DNA of 6,272 nucleotides, from assembly GCA_035551935.1 (NCBI GenBank), contig DASZMJ010000152.1:1-6272 (forward strand). Reading direction: 5' to 3'. Below, piece by piece: positions 1 through 6,272 of the stretch. The DNA is from DASZMJ01 sp035551935 (lineage in GTDB: Bacteria > Planctomycetota > Planctomycetia > Isosphaerales > Isosphaeraceae). The notes beneath the pieces are model-generated. The model had not been told where the DNA came from. It saw only the letters and a program-made list of their open reading frames with translations, and did not search any database. The position numbers were made by a program, and so were the translations under genes. Each line of letters opens with the position of its first letter. Within the stretch, counting starts at the first letter, position 1.

Positions 1-37
1 TCTTCGAGGTGCCGGTCCCCGTCGTTCCCCGGACCTC

Positions 38-45
38 GAGAGGAG
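38..45 (+). promoter_or_regulatory. Shine-Dalgarno of the WD40 gene
   Basis: The purine run GAGAGGAG ends nine bases before the ATG at 55, a normal distance for a ribosome binding site, and supports that ATG as the start. The 54 bases before the ATG are too few to define a promoter or to identify an upstream gene. Confidence 0.7.
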
Positions 46-54
46 TGCCGACCG

Positions 55-3000
55 ATGACCCGTCGCTTGACCCAGAAGGTCGTGGCCGTGGCCGTGACGG
101 CGCTGGCCACCGCAGGCGTGGCCGTGGCGCGGCAGGGACCGCAGCCGAACCAGGCCCAGCTCCAGCCGGCGGGCACGCTCGACGGCCATTCGGCGACGGT
201 CTACGCGATCGGCTGGACGCCCGACGGCAAGGGGCTGGTCACGGGCGGGTTCGATAACACGGTCCGGCTCTGGGACGCGGCGACGCGCAAGGAGATCATC
301 GCGTTCCACGGCCACACGGAGAACGTGCTGGCTGTCGCGGTGGGGCCGGATAACAAGCACATCCTGTCGGGGAGCCAGGACCGGACCCTCAAGCTCTGGG
401 AGGTGCCGGGCAACGGGCCGGTCGCCGACATCACCGGCCTGCCGGCGCCGATCCGGGGGATGGCGACCAGCCCCGACGGCAAGCTCGCGGTGACGGCCTC
501 GGGCAAGTCGGCCCAGATCGTCAACCTCGCCGAACGCAAGCAGGCCCGAGAACTCACCGGACATGCGGCGGAGGTCACTGCGGTCGCGTGGCGGGGGGAT
601 AACGCCCAGGTCGCGTCGGGGGACAAGGCGAAGACGATCCGGTTGTGGAACCCGAACGACGGGTCGACGCAGGGGACGATCGAGACGCCGGCCGAGGCGG
701 TGAACGCCTTGGCGTTCTTGCCGAACAATCAGCAGCTCGTCTCGGCCGGGCCGGACGGCCTGGCGCGGCTCTGGCAACTGCCGGTGGCCGAGCCGAAGGT
801 CGTCGACGCCAAGGACGTCCGCGCCTTCGCCGCGTCGCCCGACGGCTCCCGCGTCGCGACCGGCGGCGACAAGGCGGTGCGCGTCTGGAACGGGGCCGAC
901 GGCAACCTCGTCAAGGAGGTCGGCGACCTGCCCGGCGTCGTCAACGCGCTGGCCTTGCGGGGCGACGGCGCGCAACTGGCCGCGGGCGTCGCGGGCGGGG
1001 TCGTCCGCCTGATCAACCCCAACGACGGCGCCGCGCAAGGGACGATCGGCACGCCGGTCGAGGTCACGGCATTGGCCTATATCCCGAACAACCAGCGGCT
1101 CGTCGCCGCCGGCGCCGACGGCGTCGCCCGGCTCTATCAACTCCCCGTGGCCGAGCCGAGGGCCATCGACACCAAGGCGACCGTCTTCGCGTTGAGCAAC
1201 GACGGCACGAAGCTCGCCACGGCCGGCGGCGACAACGTCATCCGCCTCTGGAACGTCGCCGACGGCGCCAAGGTCCGCGAGATCGCCCCCGGCGACAACC
1301 CGCAAGCGGTCGTCGCGCTGGCGTTCAAGGGGGACGGCTCGCAACTCGCCGCGGCGATCGGCAACAAGACGATCCGCGTTTATAGCACCGGCGACGGCAA
1401 CCTCGCCAAGACGATCGAGGGGCTCGCCGGCGCCGTCACCGCGATCGCGGTCCGGCCCGACGGCGAGCAGGTCGCCGCGGCGACCGAGGACAACAAGATC
1501 CGCATCCTGAGCGTCGGCGAGGCGAAGGAGATCAAGGCCCTCGAAGGGCACTCGGGCAAGGTCCGCGCCCTGGCGTTCCTGCCGAATGACGGCAATCAAC
1601 TGGTCTCGGCCTCGGAGGACAAGACGGCGAAGCTCTGGAACATCAACGACGGCAAGAGCGTCCGCGACTTCGCCGGCCACGGCGGGCCGGTGCTGGCCCT
1701 CGACGTCGCCCGCGACGGCCAGCGGCTCGTCACCGGCTCGGCCGACAACAGCGTCAAGACGTGGAACGTCGCCGATGGCAAGGCCCTCGCCAACCTCGCC
1801 AAGCACGACGGCGCGGTCGTCGCCGTCTATCTCTCGAACGACGGCACGAAGATCGCCAGCGCCTCGGCCGACGGCACGGTCCGGCTCCATGACGTCGCCG
1901 GCACGACGACGTTGCAGGTCCTCCGCGACGCCGGCAAGGGGCTCAAGGGGGCGTGGATCCTCCCCGACAACAAGACCGTCGTGGCCGCCGGCGCCGGCGA
2001 CGGCCAGGGAGCCTCGGTCTGGACCACCGCTGGCGTCCGCCCGTTCCTCGGCCACACCGGGCCGATCAACGCGGTCGTCGCGTCGCCGAAGGGGGACCAG
2101 ATCCTCACCGCCGGGTCGACGGACAAGTCGGTCAAGGTGTTCAACCTCGAGAAGGGGGACGTCGCGCGGTCGTTGACCGGCCACGGCGACGCGGTGCTTT
2201 GCCTGAGCATCACCCGGGATGGCCAGAAGGTCGTCACGGGCTCGGCGGACAAGACGGCGAAGGTCTGGAACCTGGCCGACGGCAAGATCCTGGCCACGCT
2301 CAACGGCCACAACGGGCCGGTGAAGGCGGTCTTCGTCTCCAACGACGGCAACCGGATCGCGACCGGCGGGGCCGACAACGCGGTGAAGGTCTGGGAGGTC
2401 GCGGCGAATCGCGAGCTGCAAACGCTCTCGGCGCACGGGGCGCCGATCGTCGGCGTGGCGATCCTGCCGGACAACAAGGCCGTGATCTCGGCCGGCGGCG
2501 ACAACAAGGCCCGCGTCTGGGTCCCGGCGGCCGTCCGCGTCCTCGCCGGGCACAAGGGAGCCATCAACGCGGTCGCCGTCACCCCCAACGGGGCGCAGGT
2601 CATCACCGCGGGCACCGACAAGACGGCGAAGGTCTTCGACGTCAACAATGGCAACGTCGTCCGCAGCCTCGATGGCCACAAGGACGCCGTGTTGGCCGTG
2701 GCGATTACCCGCGACGGCCAGAAGGTGCTGACCGGCTCGGCCGACAAGACGGCCCGCTCGTGGAACGCGGGCGACGGCAAGGCCCTGCTGTCCTACGACG
2801 CCCAGGCCGGCGCCGTGCAGGCCGTCGCGGCGAGCCCCGACAACAAGACGCTGGTCGTCGGCACGGCCGACAACGCCGTCAAGACCTACGACCTGACCGC
2901 GGCCGACGCCGCCAAGGCCGAGAAGCAGTCGATCACCGGCCACGTCGCCGCGATCACGGCCGTCGCGGCGCTGCCCGACAACCAGACGATCCTCAGCGCC

Positions 3001-3690
3001 TCCGAGGACAAGTCGCTGAAGCTCTGGAAGATGTCGGCGGGCTCGGGCCCGTTGAAGAACTTCGCCGGGCACAATGGGCAGGTCTACAGCGTGAGCTGGC
3101 ACAAGGACGGCAAGCTCGCCGCCAGCGGCGGCGCGGACAAGTCGGTGCGGATCTGGGACATCGAGAAAGGGAACCAGGTCCGCGCGATCGACAACGCCCA
3201 CGCCAACACCGTCTACGCCGTCGCCTACAGCCCGAAGGGAGACCTGCTCGCCTCGGCCGGCGATGACAAGCTCGTGAAGCTCTGGAACCCGGCCGACGGC
3301 AAGGAGGTCCGCAAGCTCCAGGGGCACGGCGAGTACGTCTACGGCCTCGCCTGGCGCCCCGACGGCGGCGCGCTCGCCTCCGCCTCGGCCGACCGCATGG
3401 TCCGCGTCTGGGACCCGAACGACGGCAAGGAGCTGAAGCGCCTGGAGGGGCACCCGTACGACGTCTACGCCGTCTCCTTCAGCCCCGACGGCAAGCGGCT
3501 CGCGTCGGTCGACTACCAGGGGAACGTCTTCCTCTGGGATTTCGACAGCGGCAAGGCCCTCGCCTCGCGGCGCGTCGCCCCCGGGGTGATGGCGTACTCC
3601 GTGGCCTTCAGCCCCGACGGCAAGCAATTGGCCGTCGCCGGCTCCGACTCGCGGGAGACGCACCGCGCGTACATCTTCAACGTCCCTTGA
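55..3690 (+). CDS. exported 28-blade WD40 beta-propeller protein
   Basis: This 1211-residue protein has a Sec-type signal peptide (MTRR, then a hydrophobic stretch at residues 9-25, with likely cleavage after AVA at 23-25). A short linker follows, and then WD40 repeats run unbroken from residue 42 to the C-terminus. Reading the repeats by eye gives 28 blades of 39-46 residues, starting at residues 42, 85, 127, 168, 210, 251, 290, 332, 372, 411, 455, 497, 540, 582, 624, 665, 708, 750, 792, 831, 873, 915, 961, 1004, 1046, 1089, 1131 and 1173. Typical blades show GH near the start, a (S/N)xDG turn, (S/T)(G/A)xxD and a final W(D/N). Blades 3, 6-11, 15, 22 and 28 are degenerate. Twenty-eight equals four seven-bladed propellers, and the segment before blade 1 could supply the closing strand. 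WD40 propellers are usually binding scaffolds; no enzyme, haem-binding CxxCH or transmembrane segment is visible, so the partner is unknown. The gene stands alone here and overlaps the convergent downstream gene by 14 bp. Confidence 0.95.
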   Translation: MTRRLTQKVVAVAVTALATAGVAVARQGPQPNQAQLQPAGTLDGHSATVYAIGWTPDGKGLVTGGFDNTVRLWDAATRKEIIAFHGHTENVLAVAVGPDNKHILSGSQDRTLKLWEVPGNGPVADITGLPAPIRGMATSPDGKLAVTASGKSAQIVNLAERKQARELTGHAAEVTAVAWRGDNAQVASGDKAKTIRLWNPNDGSTQGTIETPAEAVNALAFLPNNQQLVSAGPDGLARLWQLPVAEPKVVDAKDVRAFAASPDGSRVATGGDKAVRVWNGADGNLVKEVGDLPGVVNALALRGDGAQLAAGVAGGVVRLINPNDGAAQGTIGTPVEVTALAYIPNNQRLVAAGADGVARLYQLPVAEPRAIDTKATVFALSNDGTKLATAGGDNVIRLWNVADGAKVREIAPGDNPQAVVALAFKGDGSQLAAAIGNKTIRVYSTGDGNLAKTIEGLAGAVTAIAVRPDGEQVAAATEDNKIRILSVGEAKEIKALEGHSGKVRALAFLPNDGNQLVSASEDKTAKLWNINDGKSVRDFAGHGGPVLALDVARDGQRLVTGSADNSVKTWNVADGKALANLAKHDGAVVAVYLSNDGTKIASASADGTVRLHDVAGTTTLQVLRDAGKGLKGAWILPDNKTVVAAGAGDGQGASVWTTAGVRPFLGHTGPINAVVASPKGDQILTAGSTDKSVKVFNLEKGDVARSLTGHGDAVLCLSITRDGQKVVTGSADKTAKVWNLADGKILATLNGHNGPVKAVFVSNDGNRIATGGADNAVKVWEVAANRELQTLSAHGAPIVGVAILPDNKAVISAGGDNKARVWVPAAVRVLAGHKGAINAVAVTPNGAQVITAGTDKTAKVFDVNNGNVVRSLDGHKDAVLAVAITRDGQKVLTGSADKTARSWNAGDGKALLSYDAQAGAVQAVAASPDNKTLVVGTADNAVKTYDLTAADAAKAEKQSITGHVAAITAVAALPDNQTILSASEDKSLKLWKMSAGSGPLKNFAGHNGQVYSVSWHKDGKLAASGGADKSVRIWDIEKGNQVRAIDNAHANTVYAVAYSPKGDLLASAGDDKLVKLWNPADGKEVRKLQGHGEYVYGLAWRPDGGALASASADRMVRVWDPNDGKELKRLEGHPYDVYAVSFSPDGKRLASVDYQGNVFLWDFDSGKALASRRVAPGVMAYSVAFSPDGKQLAVAGSDSRETHRAYIFNVP
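556..1284 (+). repeat. tandem pair of three-blade WD40 units
   Basis: Blades 4-6 (556-921, 122 residues) are repeated by blades 7-9 (922-1284, 121 residues). Shared marks in the same order are NPNDG followed by QGTI, then (L/I)PNNQ, then ARL(W/Y)QLPVAEP, then a shortened blade that begins DAK or DTK and lacks GH. Blade 10 begins a possible third copy (KGDGSQLAAA matches RGDGAQLAAG of blade 7), but the pattern is lost in blade 11. This looks like an internal duplication of a three-blade block. Confidence 0.8.
1543..3063 (+). repeat. three tandem four-blade WD40 units
   Basis: Blades 12-15 (1543-2046), 16-19 (2047-2544) and 20-23 (2545-3063) form three units of 168, 166 and 173 residues. The second blade of each carries RDGQ(R/K)(L/V)(V/L)TGSAD (blades 13, 17, 21). 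The third carries SNDG in the first two copies (14, 18) and SPDN in the third (22). The fourth carries LPDN (15, 19, 23). Units two and three are the most alike, for example blade 17 ITRDGQKVVTGSADKTA against blade 21 ITRDGQKVLTGSADKTA. Confidence 0.8.
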
Positions 3691-5533
3691 CCTTCGTCGC
3701 CGGCACCTTCACCTCGGCCCACGCGGCCACGCGGCGGCCGAGGGGGTCGTTGCCGACGACCTTGAAGACGATCGGGCCGTGCGCGGGCCGGGCCCCGACC
3801 AGGGGGATCGGCCCGCCGGCCAGCATGCCCCGCGCGGGGAGCCTGTCCGAGCCGAGAATCGTCGCCAACGCCGGCCCGTCGCGGCCGTCGCGACGGAAGC
3901 CCGCCGTGCGCGGGTCGGGGCCGGGCACCAGCGGCTCCCACGACAGCGAAACGAGCTGGACCGGCGCCCCGGCCCGCTCGCGCACCCGCACGCGGGCGAC
4001 GGGATCGGGGCCCGATCCTGCTTGAACATCGATCGATAATTCGATCCGCGGTATGTCGTCCGGGAGCCGGATCGCCGTGACCTGGAGCGTCGCCCCGGGA
4101 GGGCCGGCGACCTCGACCTGGACGGCCTCGCCCGGCCCCGCGTCGATCGCGACGAAGTGCGGGCTCGTGCCGACCATCGACCAGCTCGATCCGCCCCGCG
4201 CGCCGACCGCCGTCGTCCTCGGCCCGGCGAGGGGCCAGTCGCCGATCGGGGTCCGGAGGTCGGGGGGGTGATCGGGAGCGGCCCGATCGGCCTTCGGGTC
4301 GAGCCCCCCGACGGCCAATGCGACCGACCAGCGCCGGAAGAGGGCCTCGAACCGCTCCCCGGTCGCGGCCTCCAGCGCCTCGGTCCCGCGCAGTCGCGAT
4401 TGCGCCAATTCCTGGAGAAGCGTCGGCCCGAACCGGTCGACGCACCCGCGGAGGAAGAGGTACGTGCTGCCGCGGTTGCCGTGGCCGCGGAAGAGGCCGG
4501 CGGCGAAATAGTCGCGGACGACCAGTCGATACCGCTCCGGCGCCGACAGGAAGGCGCTGACGCGGTAATCCAGGTTCGACCGCGAGAAGCCGTGCCGGTC
4601 CTCCATCAGGTGCGCGATCGCCTCGTCGAGCCAGCCCTCCTCGCCGGCACCCACGGCGCTCTTGCAGGTGGCGATCACGGCGTGCGTGTATTCGTGCGCG
4701 AGGACCGTCCGCAGGTGCGGCCCGGCGGCCACCGCGGCGCCGAGGTAGAGCATGTCGCAGCGGTTGCCGAACGGGGCGTCGAGGTGCTCGTCGAGGTCGG
4801 CGGCGCGGACGAAGCCGTCGACCGCCAGGCGGCCGCCGCCGAGCCGCGCGAGCCAGCCGGTGATGAGGACGGTGAACCGGCCGTCGCCGTCGACGTCCCG
4901 CGCGGTGCCGATCGTCCGCGCGGCCTCGGGATAGACGCGGTCGTCGAACGTCGCCACCACGTCGCGGAGCGTCGCCGGCGCGACCCGGCCCACGTCGGCC
5001 GAATCGACGTACACCTGGACCCGCTTACCGACGGCCCGGAGCACGCCGCGGACCTCCTGGTAATTGCCCGCGCTGGCCGGGTCGCCGTCGCGGACCAGGA
5101 TCGAGAACCGCCGCTCGCCCGGCGGCCTCTCGATCGAGGGCCGGCTCGCCGTCGCGGGGATCGCCGACGAGCTCGACGGTGACGGGGCAGGGGGGGGCGG
5201 CGGGCCGTCGGCCGCGAGCCGGACCGGCTCGGCAACCGCGACCGGCCGCGTCGTCAATCGGACCGGGAACGGCCCCGGACTCCGCGCCAGGCTGGAGACG
5301 ACGACGAGGGTCCGCGACCCCGCGGCCGATGCCGGAACGTCGAACCGCGCCCATCCCTCGACCACCTGCAACGGCACGGCCCGGCCGACCTGCCAGGTAG
5401 CGCCCCGGTCCGGAGTCGGCGGCGCCGGCCGGCCCGTGCCCGCCGCCAGCGCCCCGAGCACCGCCAGGGTCGCCGCGAGCGCCCCCGATCGGAGTCGCGG
5501 TCGCGGCCGGCGTCGGCTGGGAACGGCCGTCAT
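3677..5533 (-). CDS. exported M30-like zinc metallopeptidase
   Basis: This 618-residue protein probably hydrolyses proteins outside the cytoplasm. It starts with an Arg-rich segment and a hydrophobic core (about 16-32) that form a signal peptide. A beta-rich N-terminal part (about 40-105) and a Pro/Ser linker (111-123) follow. The catalytic region runs from about 142 to 405. It contains DVDGDG at 213-218, NRCDMLYLG at 257-265, HEYTH at 280-284 and WLDEAIAH at 301-308. H280, H284 and E304 fit a gluzincin zinc site with E281 as catalytic base; E304 lies 20 residues after the second His, as in thermolysin. The order (LRAVG...VYV, DVDGDG...TVLITG, MLYL, HExxH, WLxE, then a helical part ending in a Trp) recalls peptidase family M30, the hyicolysins. 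A beta-rich tail (about 430-618) has no family that I recognise. The ATG at 5533 is the first in-frame start before the signal peptide, though no strong Shine-Dalgarno precedes it. The zincin call is firm; the M30 assignment is from recall of family motifs. Confidence 0.85.
   Translation of the reverse strand: MTAVPSRRRPRPRLRSGALAATLAVLGALAAGTGRPAPPTPDRGATWQVGRAVPLQVVEGWARFDVPASAAGSRTLVVVSSLARSPGPFPVRLTTRPVAVAEPVRLAADGPPPPPAPSPSSSSAIPATASRPSIERPPGERRFSILVRDGDPASAGNYQEVRGVLRAVGKRVQVYVDSADVGRVAPATLRDVVATFDDRVYPEAARTIGTARDVDGDGRFTVLITGWLARLGGGRLAVDGFVRAADLDEHLDAPFGNRCDMLYLGAAVAAGPHLRTVLAHEYTHAVIATCKSAVGAGEEGWLDEAIAHLMEDRHGFSRSNLDYRVSAFLSAPERYRLVVRDYFAAGLFRGHGNRGSTYLFLRGCVDRFGPTLLQELAQSRLRGTEALEAATGERFEALFRRWSVALAVGGLDPKADRAAPDHPPDLRTPIGDWPLAGPRTTAVGARGGSSWSMVGTSPHFVAIDAGPGEAVQVEVAGPPGATLQVTAIRLPDDIPRIELSIDVQAGSGPDPVARVRVRERAGAPVQLVSLSWEPLVPGPDPRTAGFRRDGRDGPALATILGSDRLPARGMLAGGPIPLVGARPAHGPIVFKVVGNDPLGRRVAAWAEVKVPATKVKGR
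3712..3743. terminator. possible hairpin downstream of the WD40 gene
   Basis: CCTCGGCC (3712-3719) and GGCCGAGG (3736-3743) are perfect 8-bp complements. They enclose a 16-base loop that can itself pair CGCG with CGCG. The hairpin lies 21 bases past the WD40 stop, where a terminator for that transcript would be expected, but inside the 3' end of the opposing gene. There is no T run after it, and chance stems are common at this GC content, so the call is weak. Confidence 0.2.
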
Positions 5534-5819
5534 CGATCGGAACGCCCCGGTCGCCTCGGGCGGGTTACGCCGGCCCTCACGACCGGCGACACGACACGCC
5601 TTTCGATCGGCCGGGCCGCGCGACGGCTTGAATCGGTCGCGCGGATCGCGGGAAACGGGCGGGACTTGAGGAAAAACGGGGCGGCGGCGATTGTCCTCCT
5701 CGATGGCTTTCCGCTATCCGAAGTGGTGTGCCCGTTGTACGATCGGCCGCGGGGCCTCCGAGCCCGGGGACCGGTCCGGGGGCGATTCCGAGATCGAGGT
5801 CGGGAACGGAGGTGACGCC
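5534..5819. other. divergent intergenic region, no clear promoter
   Basis: This 286-base gap separates the starts of the metallopeptidase (leftward) and the PDZ gene (rightward), so promoters for both should lie here. The best rightward candidate is TTGTCC at 5691-5696, followed after 17 bases by CTATCC at 5714-5719. A lone TACGAT at 5738-5743 could also serve as a -10 box. Neither is convincing. No leftward box stands out. The decamer CGATCGGCCG occurs twice, at 5604-5613 and 5740-5749, which may be an operator-like pair or chance. No credible small gene was found. Confidence 0.4.
5808..5815 (+). promoter_or_regulatory. strong Shine-Dalgarno that fixes the PDZ gene start
   Basis: GGAGGTGA is a full match to the anti-Shine-Dalgarno consensus and ends four bases before the ATG at 5820. 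The reading frame stays open upstream to a TTG at 5691, but this site, together with the signal peptide that begins directly at the ATG, shows that 5820 is the real start. Confidence 0.9.
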
Positions 5820-6212
5820 ATGTCGCGACGAATGTTGCTCGTTGGCCTCGGCCTGCTCGCCCTGCTCGTCGCCGGCCCCGCCCGCGCCGACGACCCGCCC
5901 GGCGAGGAGGTCGTCGGCGTCGGCATCGCCCTGGGCAAGGACGCCGAGTCGGACGACTATCCGGCCGTCAAGAAGCTCCTCGATGCCGCCCCCGCCCACA
6001 GGGACGGCCGCATCAAGGTCGGCGACCGGATCGCCGGTGTCGAGGACGACGACGGCAAGCGCACCGACTTCAAGGGCAAGAAACTCGAGGAGATCGTCCC
6101 CTACATCCGCGGCCCGTCCGGCACCACGGTCAAGCTCGTCGTCATCCCCAAGGGCAAGGACAAGGATGATGCCAAGGTCATCGAGCTGACCCGCGAGCCG
6201 ATCCAGCCGTAG
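5820..6212 (+). CDS. exported stand-alone PDZ protein, Prc type
   Basis: This 130-residue protein has a signal peptide (MSRR, hydrophobic core at 5-18, likely cleavage after ARA at 21-23) and then almost nothing but one PDZ domain (about 31-125). Visible PDZ features are VGIAL at 34-38 (the peptide-carboxylate loop region), IKVGDRIAGV at 65-74, LEEIVPYIRGPSGTTVKL at 89-106 and VIELTREPI at 120-128. This order closely resembles the PDZ domain of the tail-specific protease Prc (family S41), where an LTRE segment leads into the protease domain. Here the protein stops two residues after LTREPI, so the Ser/Lys catalytic part is absent. PDZ domains of this kind bind C-terminal peptide ends; the ligand is unknown. 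The protein could be an adaptor or inhibitor, or a relic of a larger protease gene. Against a relic, it has a proper start, stop and signal peptide, and its third codon positions are mostly G or C, as in its neighbours. Confidence 0.88.
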   Translation: MSRRMLLVGLGLLALLVAGPARADDPPGEEVVGVGIALGKDAESDDYPAVKKLLDAAPAHRDGRIKVGDRIAGVEDDDGKRTDFKGKKLEEIVPYIRGPSGTTVKLVVIPKGKDKDDAKVIELTREPIQP

Positions 6213-6234
6213 CGCCGAGCCTTTTCGGATCGGG

Positions 6235-6272
6235 CCCTCACCCCGGCCCTCTCCCCCTGGGAGAGGGCCGGG
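6235..6272. repeat. long inverted repeat after the PDZ gene, cut by window end
   Basis: CCCGGCCCTCTCCC (6242-6255) and GGGAGAGGGCCGGG (6259-6272) form a perfect 14-bp stem around the three-base loop CCT. The left arm continues outward as CCCTCAC from 6235, so the stem may be up to 21 bp if the sequence beyond the window reads GTGAGGG. The position, 23 bases after the PDZ stop, suits transcription termination. From memory, motifs of the form CCCTCACCCC...CCTCTCCC recur between genes in many GC-rich bacterial genomes, so this may be a dispersed REP-like element rather than a dedicated terminator. Confidence 0.75.

Noticed and set aside
2..58. Possible end of an upstream gene whose TGA (56-58) would overlap the WD40 ATG
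   Set aside because: The frame has many A or T third positions, unlike the genes here, and 18 codons are too few to recognise anything.
1827..2780. Long open frame (317 codons) on the minus strand inside the WD40 gene, and similar ones at 201-728 and 729-1067
   Set aside because: They lie fully antisense to a clear repeat protein. GC-rich DNA has few stop codons in this antisense frame, and the translations are low-complexity without any domain.
3615..3637. CGACGGC/GCCGTCG stem 40 bases past the metallopeptidase stop, as its terminator
   Set aside because: GACGGC is the recurring Asp-Gly codon pair of the WD40 turns, so a 7-bp match is easily chance, and no T run accompanies it.
4157..5182. 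Open frame of 341 codons on the plus strand opposite the metallopeptidase
   Set aside because: The translation is rich in Arg, Gly, Ala and Pro with no domain or signal, while the minus strand carries the zinc site and signal peptide.
5691..5819. Upstream extension of the PDZ reading frame to TTG at 5691
   Set aside because: The consensus GGAGGTGA site and the signal peptide place the start at ATG 5820; an extension would bury the signal peptide inside the protein.
5577..5999. Minus-strand open frame of 140 codons across the intergenic region and the PDZ gene
   Set aside because: It is antisense to the PDZ signal peptide and domain, has no recognisable domain and is probably a GC-driven shadow.
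6215..6228. CCGA...TCGG mini-hairpin with TTTT after the PDZ stop
   Set aside because: Four base pairs with the T run inside the loop do not make a terminator.

Overview
The window is a very GC-rich stretch of bacterial chromosome with three complete protein genes, no RNA genes and no sign of a mobile element, CRISPR array or defence system. A secreted protein of 28 WD40 blades, a secreted metalloprotease with a Pro/Ser linker and a secreted stand-alone PDZ protein point to a high-GC planctomycete, perhaps of the Isosphaeraceae or Gemmataceae. That placement is inference from gene style; no marker gene is present.

Layout: (1) 1-54 is a short leader with a good Shine-Dalgarno. (2) 55-3690, plus strand, is one long gene for an exported protein that consists almost entirely of 28 consecutive WD40 repeats, enough for four seven-bladed propellers. 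(3) 3677-5533, minus strand, encodes an exported zinc metallopeptidase with an HEYTH motif and a downstream glutamate, resembling family M30 (hyicolysin-like). Its last codons overlap those of the WD40 gene by 14 bp, tail to tail. (4) 5534-5819 is the divergent intergenic region. (5) 5820-6212, plus strand, encodes a 130-residue exported protein that is a signal peptide followed by a PDZ domain of the Prc/tail-specific-protease type, without any protease domain. (6) 6235-6272 holds one arm and most of the other of a long perfect inverted repeat that runs off the window end.

No two genes form an operon: the first pair is convergent and the second divergent. The shared theme is export, since all three proteins begin with a Sec-type signal peptide. 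They may act in the periplasm or outside the cell, but nothing here shows that they act together. The most notable content is the internal architecture of the WD40 gene, which has supra-repeats of three and then four blades, and the PDZ domain lacking its usual enzyme. I do not see a recognisable new multi-gene system.
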